The position numbers and the translations under genes are program-made. Positions 34,501 to 44,042 of a stretch of DNA of 64,000 nucleotides are shown one piece after another; the first letter of the stretch is position 1, and each line of letters begins with the position of its first letter. Below the pieces are notes generated by a model. That model made no database searches and was not told the DNA's origin. It was given only the letters and a program-made list of their open reading frames with translations. Source of the DNA: Bicyclus anynana (Eukaryota; Arthropoda; Insecta; Lepidoptera; Nymphalidae); assembly GCF_947172395.1 (NCBI RefSeq), contig NC_069085.1, positions 6,046,112 through 6,110,111 on the forward strand, given 5' to 3'.

Positions 34501-37500
34501 ACGTCATTAGAGTTTTTGAGTGATCAAATTAATAGCATGGAGCAGTCAATCAAAAATCAAGACGGGCAGATTAAAGATCTAGAAAACAAAAATAAAGACC
34601 TACACAATAAAAATAAAAATCTGGAACTCCGCGTTTCAGTTCTGGAGCAGGCGGCAAGGCTCACCGAGCAGAATAGCATGTCTACAAGTGTAGAAATATT
34701 TGGCCTGCCAGAGTTTCCTATGTCGGAACTAAAAACCGTGATATCTTCTGTAGCCTCCAAACTAGACGTGAAGAATGATGAGGTCCTGTCAACCCGCCGT
34801 TTAGCAAGTGGAAAGGATAAGCCGTGTACACTAATCGTGGAACTAAAATCGAAAATATCGCGTAACCAATGGATAGCATCTTGTAAACAAAAAGGTATTT
34901 CCGTAGGACATGTGTTACCCAACGCAGCAAGAGAAAAAGCAGACAATCGTGTAATTGTAAGAGAAGCTCTGACTAAATACAATAAAACACTGCTTTATAA
35001 TGCAAAACAATCGCTACGAAACTCCTTTCAGTTTATATGGTGTAAAGACGGTAAGGTGTGTGCGAGAAAGTCCAATAATAGTAAAATATTCTATATTCAT
35101 TGCCTACAGGATATCGAGCAACTGCATAAGGATTCCAATAATCAAAATTAAACCTATCTTCTGTACACTTCATTATATTTATATTATATTGTTAGTAACT
35201 ACCTACTTACTTGTTAATTATTTTTTATTTAACTTAAAGTATGTCTAAAGTAAGAGAATTACGTGAATGTATATCTATTGATTACTTTTTCCAACAATTA
35301 CCTTGCAATAATAATCTGAATTTTACATGCCTACATGTAAATTTAAGATCTATGATCAAAAATTATACCAAATTGTTACAATTAATTCACAGTTCTTCCT
35401 ACCCGCTCGATATGATTATAATTACAGAAGCGGGAATTTCCGACAAAATTGTTCATTTATATAATATACCGGGCTATAATATGCACTCAAAACTGCGAGC
35501 AAACAAAAAAGGTGGTGGTATTATAGTTTATACTAAAAGTTTTATTAAATTTACACCAATGGAATATAAAAGTTACACTTTTGAAAACCTTACAGGCTCA
35601 TTTAAACTCAATAATCACAATCAGAACGCAGTCGTGTGTGCAATTTACAGACCACCGTCTACAAACAAAACTATCTTTGTTAACGAATTACGCAAGTATG
35701 TTTCCAATTATAAGCACAGTTGTAACGTCCTTCTCATCGGTGACACTAATATCGACCTAAAAACAATTTCTTCATGCACAGACTCATACTTAGAAACTTT
35801 GAGCGAGTGTGGTCTAATGTGTGGAATCGAAGACTATACCAGAATCGAACTCAGAAACAACAAGGTTACAAAATCCTGCATTGACCATATATTCGCCCGA
35901 TTCCCCACACTGGATCCGTACTCGGCAGCATTAGACGTTGTACTAGCGGACCATCGCGCGATTGTTTTCACCTGCGTGAACGACGCTGCACCGAACCCTG
36001 TACAGGATGTTTCTAAAATATACATAGATAATAATATTTTATATAGTGAGCTAAATAAAGTGAACTGGACACTGACTAATACGATGAATAACCCTAACCA
36101 AATATACGATTTTATTGCCAACTCACACAAAAGAGCATGTGAAGTCGCTAGTAAACACTACACCTGTAAGCAGAGGTCACGACGATTCCGGGTTCCATGG
36201 ATGAATAGTAATATTATTAGGCTGTGCAATAATAGGGATAAATTGTTTAGTTTGTGGAAAAAGACCCCTCATGATTTTAGATTAAGATTAGATTATATTA
36301 AAACTCGTAATAAAGCATATAAAGTTTTAGAAACCCAAAGGAACTCATATTATTCTGACCGTATAAAGGCCAACTTTAGCAATTCCAAAGTAATCTTTAA
36401 AATAATAAATGAAATGTTGGGTCGAGTTACGACTACTATTGACGATGCTATACTTAAAGCCTTCGAATCACAGGGACTGTCAAACAAGGATATTGCTGAC
36501 GGTTTCGCAAATGGCTTCGATCAAGCAGTCAAATCAATTATCCCGACTTGTACAAGTAAACTTTTAGATGTAAACTTATACGAAAAGCCCATAAACTCTA
36601 GCATTTTATTACAAAAGGCGTCTAGTGACAAAATACTGAAAATTATAAAAACACTTAATCCTAATAAGGCGCCGGGAGCTGATAGTATTAAAGTAAGCCA
36701 CATAAGAATGATCGGGGATAAAATTTCAGTTGCAATAGCGAATCTAATAAATACTAGCATCAGTAATGGCATCTACCCGAATAGTCTAAAAAGGGGATGC
36801 GTCAGACCAATTTTTAAAAAAGGTAAACGCAGTGATTTTTCTAACTATAGGCCGATCACGCTCCTGTCGTCGGTAGACAAAATTGTAGAAAAGTTTGTTT
36901 GTGAACAAATTTATACTTATTATATTAAAAATGCAGTTATTTATCATAATCAATATGGTTTTCAACCAGGAAAGGGGACAACTAACCTTCTTTCCAAATT
37001 TACTGACGAAATTAATGGATACCTTAATAATAAAAAGCACGTTTTAGCATTATTCATTGACTTTTCACGCGCCTTTGATACTCTGAACCACATTCAACTG
37101 CAAACTAAACTTGACAATTGCGGCATACGTGGGCCTCTGCTCGCGTGGTGTGCGGACTATCTCCGTAATCGAACATATAATGTAAAAGTGGGTGATGAGT
37201 ACAGTTATACCATAACAGCTAGTGAGGGCACTGCTCAAGGTACCGTCCTAGGTCCATTGCACTTTTTGTCATACGTCAATGATATGAGTAATTGCATCGA
37301 ACACTGCACCTGTTATCAATTTGCGGATGATACTTGCATCATGTTCGCAGACCGTGACCCCAACAAGATTTGTAACACACTGCAGGAGGTTTTTAATACA
37401 TTGACCTTGTGGTGCCACGATGCTGGTTTAGTATTGAACGCTAAAAAAACCAAGCTAATTCACATCCGCTCACCATACTTAAAATATCAACCATTTAGAC

Positions 37501-40500
37501 CCATTACAGCTCATGACCATATGTGCTTACATAACTCAATTCAGAATGGATGTACGTGTCCTGTGGTTGAATTTGTTGACCATTACACTTACTTAGGATT
37601 GACTATTGACCACAAATTAAATTGGAATCTTCATGTCGATTACGTTTGTAAGAGATTGAGACAATTCCTTGCTAATATCACTATTTTAAATAACCGTATT
37701 CCATTTAAAACTAAACTTATACTATATAACTCTTTTGCTCATTCTTATATACAATACGGTCTCAGCAGCTATGGTCGTACATATAAAACGTACCTTAACA
37801 ATATATATATAGACTTCAATTAAAAATTCTTAAAACAATTGTTTCTAGTTCGGTTAAAATAAATTACGCCAGTAATGAGATGGGTTTATTTAAGCATTGT
37901 AAAACACTACCGATACAAATGCAATTCAAATATTCATTGTTAAAAGAAGAGTTTTTCAATAAAGACATAATCCGAAAAATAGAACATCCTGTACAAACTC
38001 GAGCGATGTCGGCTAACCGACTGCAAACCGAGCGAGCAAGCAATACGTACGGTGAACGCACGACGGCTTACCTAGTTCCTCGATTTATTAATGAAATACC
38101 TCCCAACATAATTAATGCAGTAAACGAGATTAATATAAAAAAAAAATTAAAACAGTATTTCATGTCAAAATTATAGGTTAGGTTAGGTTAGGTATATACC
38201 TATGAATTTCACATAAAATATTAAGTACATTTAATTTTATTTAGTCATTAATTTAATTTAGTCTAAAATGTAACAAAATTGTCTTCATGCTATATTATTG
38301 TTAAAGTTATTTCTAAGAAAATATTATTTTAGTTAAAGTTATTTTTAAGAAAATATTATTATACTTAAAGTTATTTTTAAGCTTAGTTGCAGATGGACAC
38401 CAAGGTCAAATCTTTGTGATTTTTGTGGTTGTCCGTTTAATTTACCTTTTTATTTTTTGTAATTTATTCTTAATAAATAAATAAATAAATAAAATAAAAA
38501 TATGTAGTCTGTGGTACTCTTAGGCCGTTATTAATGGTCTAAGGTTGTACTTCATCTTTTACACGGTAGGTTAGAAGGAGGACGGTAAAAAGAGCCCGTA
38601 GGTATGCATTTTTTTAATGTTAGTTTAGTCTTGTACATATGTTTTCTGTGGTTTAGTTTAGGCTGCCTGTTGATATTAAATTGCTCAGTTAACAATCCAT
38701 GGTTATTGAAATTAAGTACCTACAGACGACAGCCATAAATTACTACCTACAGGTGACAACAACATTACTACCTCTACTTAAGTTATAGAAGAATGTCTCG
38801 AGGAAAGTGGCGTAACTACTTTGACTATTTAGAATTAAAAAATAATTTACTATGGGTCCCTAAAAGTACCTAGATATATTATACTATAATGATTTATTTA
38901 TTTTGCTATCATCCGCGAAAAGTCGACGAACCCATGCGACAACGTCACCCAGGTCCGACAAAATACTCTCTACGTACGTTTCACCCCGAAACCGGAGCAT
39001 CCTCAGCCGGGCTAGCATGGGCAAGGGATAAAATTTTTATCCACCCATTATATCCACTGACTAAGGATATAAATCCACCCGTCATAGCATGGCCACAAGG
39101 GAAAGACAAATTAATCCCCGATTGACATTACGCGTGGAGATCTTTTCCTCGACTATGGCATATGGAGTGGATAAAATGATATACTTTGGGACTTTTGACA
39201 TTTAAACGCGATAAATTTATCCCTGTGAAGTTGATGTGGGGATAAAACTTTACTTAAAAAAACAATTATGTCTCGCATGTTTTGGTCTTTAACAATTGCT
39301 TCGCAATATGGGGTGGGGTAGGGGTAGGGTAGGGGTAGGGTAGGGGTAGGGTAGGGTGGGGTAGGGGTGGGGTAGGGGTGGGGTAGGGGTTGTGTAGGGG
39401 TGGGGTAGGGGTGGGGTAGTGGTTAGTAACGCCTGCTTCTATCCAATACCTATATATAGTTACGCCATTGCTACGATCATGGAGCAGTGGCGTAACTATA
39501 AGGATTCGAGGGCCCCCTGAGCTTGAGGGCCCCGGGGCATTGCACCGCCTAGCCCCTGGGCAGCTTCGCCATAATACCTATAAACTTCTCATTAAAAAAA
39601 ACGAAACATTCCGTTTAATAAGTACGTACCTACTTGCGAGACCGAATCGATTTTTTGATAAGAAGTAGGCAGTTATATAACTAGATAAGTACCTACTACT
39701 TGATGACGTTACGGGCTTCTATATAAAAGTACTTAGATATAGTTACGCCACTGCTCCGATTATGGAGTGATTTTTGTTGTAAGCAGTGCACGCCTCCAAC
39801 TAATACGTCCGGAGTCCGGACAATCAGACCAGACGACTTGCCAAATGCACATCGTAAATCCCCGTGTGCATTTGGCTTTAAGTCGGCCTTAAATCGTTCA
39901 GTCTCGGTCGGCTGAAGGCGCGTCACGGCTCCTCTAGCGGTACTGAGATGTAGGAGGAATGAATCACGAGCTCAGCCGTTACGAATGGTTTATCGCCCAC
40001 AATGGCTTGCAATCATTCGATTCAATGCACTGTATTAGGAATCCGTAAGATAGATAAATTATTTATTGATCAGTATACTTTGTGTTTATAAACGCAGTAC
40101 CTACATTATAATTTTTATGCAGTTATGTAAGTAGGCACTACACTTAGTTCTTCAGAATTTGATTTCCGAATTTTTCTTCTTCTCAAAGTCAGAACTTAAT
40201 TATTGTTATGCAACCTGCTTTAGAGACGTGATAGCCTAATGGGAGACGTAAGAGACAGTGGATATGACCTTTACCTTCGATTCGTAGAGCGTAGGTTCGA
40301 ATCCGGTCCGGGGCATGCACCTCCAACTTTTCTGTTATATGTATTTTAAGAAATTAAATATTACGTGTCTCAAACGGTGAAGGAAAAACATCGTGTAGAA
40401 ACCTGCATACCTGAAAATTTTCTTAAGTCTCTACGTGTGTGGAGACTGCCCTTTTCATTTTGAGAGGAGACTAGTGCTCTACAGTGAGGCGATAATGGGT

Positions 40501-43500
40501 TGTTATTGATGAACCTGCTTTAAATGCCACATAGTTTTCTTACAACGTTTAGTTGGAGGGTACGTTATATTTTTAGTGCAAATTCTATTCAGATAAAATG
40601 AACAGAAAGCAACCGAAAATTTCATCAACGCTTTTTCATTTCTCCGCGTTCAAAATTAATTATAGGCAAGCAGTTGTATACTGACCTACCTATCTCTTAT
40701 TATTTACGCCTATAGAAATCATAATTACGGACTTATCTTGCTTATTATCTCTGATATGTTACACACCAGAGCAATTTAGGTAAGCATCAGAAACGGTCTG
40801 TTGGAAACAAAATATTTACTCTATTTTTATAAAAAACACTTAGTTCCGTGTGTGCATCAAATTGATTGTAAGATGTCTAGTTAATCACAGAGGCAGTGTA
40901 AATCACTTCCAGACACATTGCAGATGAGCACCGAGCGTGCCACCGTTGCATCGAGATAAACATGCATCACGAGACAATTTATTGCACTTAACTGTAGTTA
41001 ACTTTCACCACACTTTGTTATGAATAGATTAACTGAACGAAATTACACTATGGAAGCTCCACCTTATTGACCAAATTTAAATAATTGCGTAGTTACCTGC
41101 TACATGCATACAAAATAATTATGTAAATAAATAAAAGAAAATTATTTTGAGTACCTACTTGGCCTTTGTTTCCGACTAATAGCGATCATTACATAATTCA
41201 CGCAACAGTACCTTAAAATACTGTGGTATTTTATAATAAGATGTTATTGTTACGCCACAGGTTGTGATTAGTGGCGTAACTATGACATCTGAGCCCCGTG
41301 GCAAATTCACTGAATTTTTTTTCTAATTACTTTCTTGCTCACTGCGTCAGTTACGCCACTGACTACGTCATGTATCACAAAGTATGAGGATTTCATGTTA
41401 ATAATTGAGTCGTAAAAATCGATTACAATACTGATGTTTCAATCAACCGTTCAGTCAACCTTTATTTCTATTGTCATGTGACCGCCAAAAGCTTTGCCTA
41501 TTCGTACTATAGAGCTTAAGAAAAAAATCTCGTAACGGCAATTGTTTTGCATTGTGATTGTGAGCGAATAAACATGAATAAATGAGTTTTCGTGTCAGCC
41601 TTTCACAATGTGTCTCACAGTTAAAAATTATTTGTTTATAACTTTTTATTAATTTCTTAGTACGTAAGTGGGTTAGTAGACAAGAAGGTGTGTATTCTAC
41701 ACAATACGGCGCAGTATTCCATTACATAGTTAAGTATATTTTTATTATCTATAGTTAGTCTACCTACTAGCGGACCTCTCCCATGGTTTTACACACATAG
41801 TTCCCATTTCCGTATAAATATGGGGACAAAATATAGCCTGTTACTCGATAACTATATAATAATAAATAAAATAATAATTAAGATTTCACTAGAGTCTAGT
41901 ACATCTTAACTAATATAAATGCATAAATGTGAGTTTATTTGTTTGTTTGGTATAATGGTCTAGTAACTAGACCATTATCAGCCTTTTCAGTAATAAATGT
42001 TCTGCTACATCAGCATGATTGCATGATTGATAGGTAGACCTACAACTATGTTTTGAAAGATGGATAAAAAGCAACACAAAGGGAAAAGTCGCAAGCAAAC
42101 GATCCACGGACGTAAGTTCATAAAATAATGACTATGAAAACATAATTTCCGGAAAAGGAAGGGTAACGAACCATGAGAAAATGACCGAGATTACAGATAC
42201 GTACAGTTTGAATGTACGTAATTGTCACACAGTACAGTGAAAGTGAATCCGGCACAGATCTCGTGATAGTTCACAATAGTTTGTGATCTTTTGTAATACT
42301 TTATACCTACCAACTCGTACATATTCGTAAATCGTGCGATGTAACGTAACACTAACTACCGCTTCACATGGATCTCGTGATTCGTGGACGATAAAATTGG
42401 ATTATAAAAGAGTTGTGTTTGCGAAATTATTATTTCGGCTAATGGTTGGACATTAACAAAGCCGTTTTAACAATAAGAGCAGCACTCCGGTGCAGAATTA
42501 ATATAATGGAGCTTTTGGATTAATTTACTGAACTATTAATTCCAATACATTAATATATTACTCGTATCTACACATAATTAAAATACAAGAGTTTTTCTGA
42601 TTATCGGTTCAGATGTAGTTATTTAAAAACAAGCCTAAAACACAAACATTTTAAATGTGTTGTCTGTCGGTTTTTCCGATATCTGGAACGGCTAAACCAA
42701 TTTTAATAGGACTTTTAGTGAAAGATAGAGAATGTTATTGAACAACATATAGACTACATTTTTTTATAAAGTAGGTAGTTACCTACACCAAATTCGCATA
42801 CATCAGCTATTAGAAAATCAGAAATGAAAATTGTTTTCAGTAGGTATACTTCTATATCTACCTATTTTTACCTATCTACCTACATAAAAACTATGATGAA
42901 ATATATGTGTATATAAGTGAGAAATAATTAATTATGCAATATTTTTAACTGACCACCTTACGACATACTTTTTTCTTGCTGAGATTAATTACTCTTTAAC
43001 TGACAAAGAACAATTCAACTTTCGCAATACCTTTGTGTTACATTGTCTGCCTAACACAATACATTAGGTCAGGATACATACGAACCTATCTGTCTATAGG
43101 TACCTACACAACCTACCTATCTGTATTTTAAAAGCTTATTCAACTTTCATTCCTCAAACACAGGCAAAACTATTACGGCTATTAGCTTCTCTTTTTTACA
43201 TACGGGATCCTTTTGCTAGGAAAGATTTTTCAAAATTCAATTTATTAAATAATACAACGGACTAAAGTGTGTATAATGTGTGTGTGTGTATAATTTGATA
43301 ATAAGCTTCTACGAAAACATTTGAAATCAAATTGACGCATTTTGCCGACCGAAATGACGACCACCACAGGTTAAAATCCAATAAAGAGATGGTTTTCCTT
43401 AGCTCTAACTATTGATCATGTATGGCTGTATATAATTTATATAAAATCGCCTTGCAATTTCACCAGCGTAATTGCCGTTAGAATACAGAATAACATAGCC

Positions 43501-43777
43501 AATGTTGCTTGCTTATAAAGTAGTTTACAATTTGTGAAAGAATTTTTAAAATCAATCCGCTAGTTTCGGAGCCTATTCTCTACAAACAAACGAAAAAATA
43601 TTTCCTCTTTATAATATTAGTTGAGATGTACCTACTTAGATGTGCTAATAAACTAAACCAGTAGATAACATTACTTACCGTTATTCTCCAGACGAGGAAG
43701 ACTGTACAGTCTTTGGGCACGGTCCTGAAGACTGCTTCCTGCGGCACCGCGCGCGGCGAGCCGATCTCCTCCTCCAA
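22468..43777 (-). CDS. qua: Villin/Quail-like actin-binding protein
   Basis: Actin filament-bundling protein of the gelsolin/villin family, cytoplasmic. Fifteen exons, high to low: 43679-43777, 33084-33197, 32594-32814, 31808-32006, 30568-30873, 30012-30308, 29142-29327, 28606-28692, 28422-28515, 27571-27801, 26748-26885, 26046-26201, 24780-24886, 23363-23548, 22468-22581. All phases agree and give 844 residues plus stop; human villin is 827. Gelsolin repeats lie at about 18-145, 150-235, 290-400, 420-540, 545-640 and 645-745, then a linker and a villin headpiece (about 785-844, ending LKKSVGLF). The repeats show the expected FYDGDAYLV, VFVLDT, QGKEPAHF and FTGFF motifs. Only the N-terminal few residues are missing; a candidate exon is at 46432-46461. 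Quail and villin cannot be separated by eye. Some metal-site acidic residues look lost (see findings). Confidence 0.93.
22582..23362 (-). other. Villin last intron
   Basis: No additional exon seen. It includes a short tRNA-like B-box remnant (GGGTTCGAACCTAGAC, near 22808) and otherwise unassigned AT-rich DNA. Confidence 0.5.
23363..23548 (-). CDS. qua: Villin exon: linker and headpiece start
   Basis: Phase 0 at both ends (acceptor TTGCAG, donor GTAAGT). Encodes an Asn/Ser-rich linker and then YPLSVLRG and VDPLTKE, the start of the villin headpiece. Confidence 0.92.
23563..23765 (-). repeat. Interspersed repeat, reverse copy
   Basis: Reverse copy of the 7553-7747 family (TAATATTATAAAGCTGAAGA, CCTACGGGAACGGGAACCA). 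It ends 14 bp from a villin exon. Confidence 0.7.
23840..23918. repeat. 24-bp inverted repeat
   Basis: Arms 23840-23863 (TACTCAGAGGCACAACTATT) and 23895-23918 pair with two mismatches; the loop arms TTTAATAT/ATATTAAA extend the stem. Confidence 0.7.
23985..24305 (+). mobile_element. tRNA-headed SINE, full-length copy
   Basis: Head with A-box-like GTGATAGTCCAGCGGTTATT and B-box GTAGGTTCGATTCCGGTCC, then the body CTCAAACGGTGAAGGAA, GCATACCAGAGAATTTTC and CTGTGAGCCGAATATTTAGG. Copies or fragments at 9806-9985, 40215-40510 and 57605-57800. Confidence 0.8.
24471..24770. repeat. 41/38-bp minisatellite, eight copies
   Basis: Units start at 24471, 24512, 24553, 24591, 24632, 24670, 24708 and 24749, each with GAGTTGAGTCGTTTATAACA. 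Long units have AATTAATT (or a variant) before the next copy; short units have AATAT. The last copy is cut short and the villin donor follows at 24779. Confidence 0.95.
24780..24886 (-). CDS. qua: Villin exon: end of gelsolin repeat 6
   Basis: Acceptor GTCCACAG, donor GTAAAA. Encodes DPETPILVISQGREPPNFTG and FFPHWKTSMWK, the classic end of a gelsolin repeat. A minisatellite starts within about 10 bp of the donor. Confidence 0.93.
25073..25270 (+). repeat. TTAGCCCTTGACTACAATC repeat family, forward copy
   Basis: Good copy: TTAGCCCTTGACTACAATCT, ACCTGATGGTAAGTGATGA, GGTTTCTACACGGCATCGTA, CTAAATCGCTTGGCGGTACG. Non-coding; superfamily unknown. Confidence 0.8.
26046..26201 (-). CDS. qua: Villin exon: gelsolin repeat 6
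   Basis: Acceptor CTTTACAG, donor GTATGT. Encodes EEIISFSQYELAPEMSAILD and VFVWLGAHSG. The usual acidic residue after the WLG turn is replaced within PRAKDDARA. Confidence 0.93.
26342..26445 (-). mobile_element. tRNA-like SINE head, reverse
   Basis: On the minus strand, CCCAGCGG-like positions and AGAGTTCGAATCCCGGGTC (B box) at tRNA-like spacing. The body is not recognised. Confidence 0.5.
26748..26885 (-). CDS. qua: Villin exon: repeat 5 end, repeat 6 start
   Basis: Acceptor TATTAAAG, donor GTAAGT. Encodes HDFWNALGDRRPLL and LPPRLFYISLGAAGQYS, the linker and first strand of repeat 6. Confidence 0.92.
27000..27225 (+). pseudogene. Decayed RTE-type LINE 3' end
   Basis: Degraded copy of the sequence at 31101-31465: CTAAGATGGCAATGAGC, GACGACGGTCGACTGATAAC and CATCAAACGAGTTGCAGGGA correspond in order. 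Multiple stops and small indels. Confidence 0.65.
27571..27801 (-). CDS. qua: Villin exon: gelsolin repeat 5
   Basis: Acceptor CTCTGCAG, donor GTAAGT. Encodes LIRVSGQYAREARGVEV and VWVWCAASATGDEREVAK. GC-rich relative to the introns. Confidence 0.92.
28422..28515 (-). CDS. qua: Villin exon: repeat 4/5 junction
   Basis: Acceptor TCTTACAG, donor GTAAGT. Encodes AWVYQGKEPAHFLQIFKGRM, a near-invariant gelsolin/villin segment. Confidence 0.94.
28606..28692 (-). CDS. qua: Villin exon: repeat 4 helix
   Basis: 29 codons, phase 0 at both ends (acceptor TATTACAG, donor GTAAGG). Encodes GGSSPNDLRNLGAKEAKDLC; the long helix of repeat 4. Confidence 0.9.
29142..29327 (-). CDS. qua: Villin exon: gelsolin repeat 4
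   Basis: Acceptor GTTTCCAG, donor GTGAGG. Encodes LRMWRVRGE, FYDQDCYLALYTYHT and TILYYWM, the conserved core strands. Confidence 0.93.
30012..30308 (-). CDS. qua: Villin exon: gelsolin repeat 3
   Basis: Acceptor TTTACAG, donor GTATGG; 99 codons. Encodes SVYIIDGGSRGVWAWVG and the end-of-repeat motif VSGREPLEFAALFHMW. Confidence 0.93.
30568..30873 (-). CDS. qua: Villin exon: repeat 2 end, linker, repeat 3 start
   Basis: Acceptor TTATACAG, donor GTAAGT; 102 codons. Encodes a basic/Pro-rich linker (SRSMRPPSPVSDTPRP) and the repeat 3 opening ARLYKVTQ. Confidence 0.9.
31101..31465 (+). pseudogene. RTE-type LINE, 3' end of ORF with GAT tail
   Basis: One frame reads RDRIRNEEIRRRTKVTDIAQ, KLKWQWAGHIVRR, SKRSVGRPPTRWTDDIKRVA and DVWKSLQKAYVLQ, stop at 31443-31445, then a GAT repeat tail. 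This is the widespread C-terminus of insect RTE-clade polymerases. A TAG in place of Trp near 31287 interrupts it. The catalytic domains are absent (5' truncation). Confidence 0.85.
31808..32006 (-). CDS. qua: Villin exon: gelsolin repeat 2
   Basis: Acceptor GTTTCCCAG, donor GTAGGT. Encodes GPRLYRVRGHRPVVLQMEPV and DGVFVLDTANLIVLWLG. Confidence 0.93.
32594..32814 (-). CDS. qua: Villin exon: second half of repeat 1
   Basis: I chose acceptor ACACGCTAG, which has a pyrimidine-rich tract and fits phase 0. Encodes GEYAERHVHAWAGG, a Gly/Ala run in place of the usual acidic turn, and LHRETATRESARMLSYFRDG. Donor is GTATTA. Confidence 0.88.
33084..33197 (-). CDS. qua: Villin exon: repeat 1 core
   Basis: Acceptor TTGTTTCAG, donor GTGAGT; 38 codons. 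Encodes LLPRSHYGTFYDGDAYLVYS, the hallmark first-repeat motif. Confidence 0.94.
34150..35151 (+). CDS. LINE ORF1 protein (PHD-like finger, coiled coil)
   Basis: 333 residues, intact. N-terminal zinc finger (Cys pairs CVSC, CSRC; H and C in VVHAEPSCC; CEEC near residue 57), Ser/Asp-rich linker, a long coiled coil (about 95-170, Asn/Lys-rich heptads), and a C-terminal domain starting near FGLPEF with RRLASGKDKP and the conserved VIVREALTKYNK. ORF1 proteins of this type bind RNA and chaperone retrotransposition. No break was seen, unlike ORF2. Confidence 0.85.
   Translation: MVVKKCVSCKKNLTKKSPGLECSRCHKVVHAEPSCCRLSNKQINTLRNATGVEWSCEECLQNMTHRSSFILPDDDADEDSDTGHTILNKSTLDTRKLVQDISREIKKTLREEISNLETSLEFLSDQINSMEQSIKNQDGQIKDLENKNKDLHNKNKNLELRVSVLEQAARLTEQNSMSTSVEIFGLPEFPMSELKTVISSVASKLDVKNDEVLSTRRLASGKDKPCTLIVELKSKISRNQWIASCKQKGISVGHVLPNAAREKADNRVIVREALTKYNKTLLYNAKQSLRNSFQFIWCKDGKVCARKSNNSKIFYIHCLQDIEQLHKDSNNQN
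35241..37823 (+). pseudogene. LINE ORF2 (endonuclease and reverse transcriptase), frameshifted
   Basis: 860 codons: an AP-type endonuclease (NLRSM, AIYRPPS, IGDTNID, SCIDHIF, ADHRAIVF; residues about 25-235), an RT domain (NKAPGADSI, FKKGKRSDFSNYRPITLLS, QYGFQPGKGT, FIDFSRAFDTLNH, QGTVLGPL, catalytic QFADDT) and the post-RT region (YLGLTIDHKLNWN). The frame ends early because the TA run at 37801-37811 has two extra bases. The natural C-terminus continues in another frame (37802-38176). It is otherwise intact, so the insertion is fairly young. Confidence 0.88.
37802..38176 (+). pseudogene. LINE ORF2 C-terminal part, shifted frame
   Basis: Open from 37802 with YRLQLKILKTIVSSS, then MGLFKHCKTLP, ending with stop 38174-38176. 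It is the usual post-RT C-terminus of CR1/Jockey-group polymerases, out of frame with the main ORF2 by the TA slippage. Confidence 0.82.
38175..38199 (+). repeat. Short TTAGG-type run
   Basis: AGGTTAGGTTAGGTTAGGTA directly after the ORF2 stop codon, about four units of the insect telomeric pentamer. May be coincidence or a LINE 3' UTR feature. Confidence 0.75.
39310..39419 (+). repeat. G-rich GGGGTAGGGTA array
   Basis: About 110 bp of GGGGTAGGG/GGGGTGGGGTA units with many runs of three or four G. Could form G-quadruplexes. The complementary motif occurs at 58491-58550. Confidence 0.9.
39485..39753. mobile_element. CAGTGGCGTAAC foldback element
   Basis: Ends are CAGTGGCGTAACTATA (left) and TATAGTTACGCCACTG (right), perfect inverted termini. 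A second right-type end (TAGTTACGCCATTG) with the same CGATCATGGAG flank lies just upstream (39458-39482), so two copies or a tandem duplication. Likely non-autonomous DNA transposon. Confidence 0.7.
40215..40510 (+). mobile_element. tRNA-headed SINE
   Basis: Same family as 23985-24305: GACGTGATAGCCTAATGGGA, GTAGGTTCGAATCCGGTCC, CTCAAACGGTGAAGGAAA. Confidence 0.78.
41269..41361. mobile_element. Short AGTGGCGTAAC foldback element
   Basis: Inverted termini TAGTGGCGTAACTATG and CAGTTACGCCACTGA; about 93 bp, probably a deletion derivative of the same family. Confidence 0.6.
43679..43777 (-). CDS. qua: Villin exon: N-terminal start of repeat 1
   Basis: 33 codons, phase 0 (acceptor ATGATACAG, donor GTAAGT). 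Encodes PQEAVFRTVPKDCTVFLVWR, which joins directly to the next exon's repeat 1 motif. No initiator Met here, so an upstream coding exon exists. Confidence 0.9.
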
Positions 43778-43871
43778 CTGTATCATAACAGCATTAGAAC
43801 CACGATTAATATACAAACTCACTATCAAACATCTCTCTTAATCAGACTATTTTCAATCACTGTAGTGTAGC

Positions 43872-44042
43872 CAGTGGCGTAACTACAGGTGATGGCAAAA
43901 TGCTATGGGCCTATGGATCAAAGACGATCCCAGCTGCAGGGCCAGGAGTAATCTAACATAAAAAAAAATTCAGCATGATGGTTTTATAACGCCCTATCTA
44001 ATTATTTTGCCGCGGGCCCAATATGCTATAGTTACGCCACTG
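43872..44042. mobile_element. CAGTGGCGTAAC foldback element
   Basis: 171 bp with CAGTGGCGTAACTACA / TATAGTTACGCCACTG ends. Sits just upstream of a villin exon. No target duplication seen. Confidence 0.7.

Larger units (their letters stand above)
34095..38500 (+). mobile_element. Near full-length non-LTR retrotransposon (CR1/Daphne-like)
   Basis: Lies inside villin intron 1 in opposite orientation. It has a short 5' UTR, ORF1 (34150-35151), ORF2 (35241-37823, broken, continuing to 38176), a 3' UTR, and a tail of AATAAATAAATAAATAAA repeats at 38470-38500. The 5' limit is estimated, and no convincing target-site duplication was found. The ORF1 PHD-type finger plus endonuclease-RT ORF2 fits the CR1 group; the exact clade needs a tree. 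Confidence 0.9.
38510..43678. other. Villin intron 1, right part
   Basis: No exon recognised. It contains the G-rich array 39310-39419, two GTGGCGTAAC-ended elements (39485-39753 and 41269-41361), a SINE (40215-40510), a GCGGACCTCTCCC repeat fragment near 41769-41850 and a LINE/SINE tail piece near 43470-43620 (ending CTTTATAATATTAG). Otherwise AT-rich. Confidence 0.5.
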
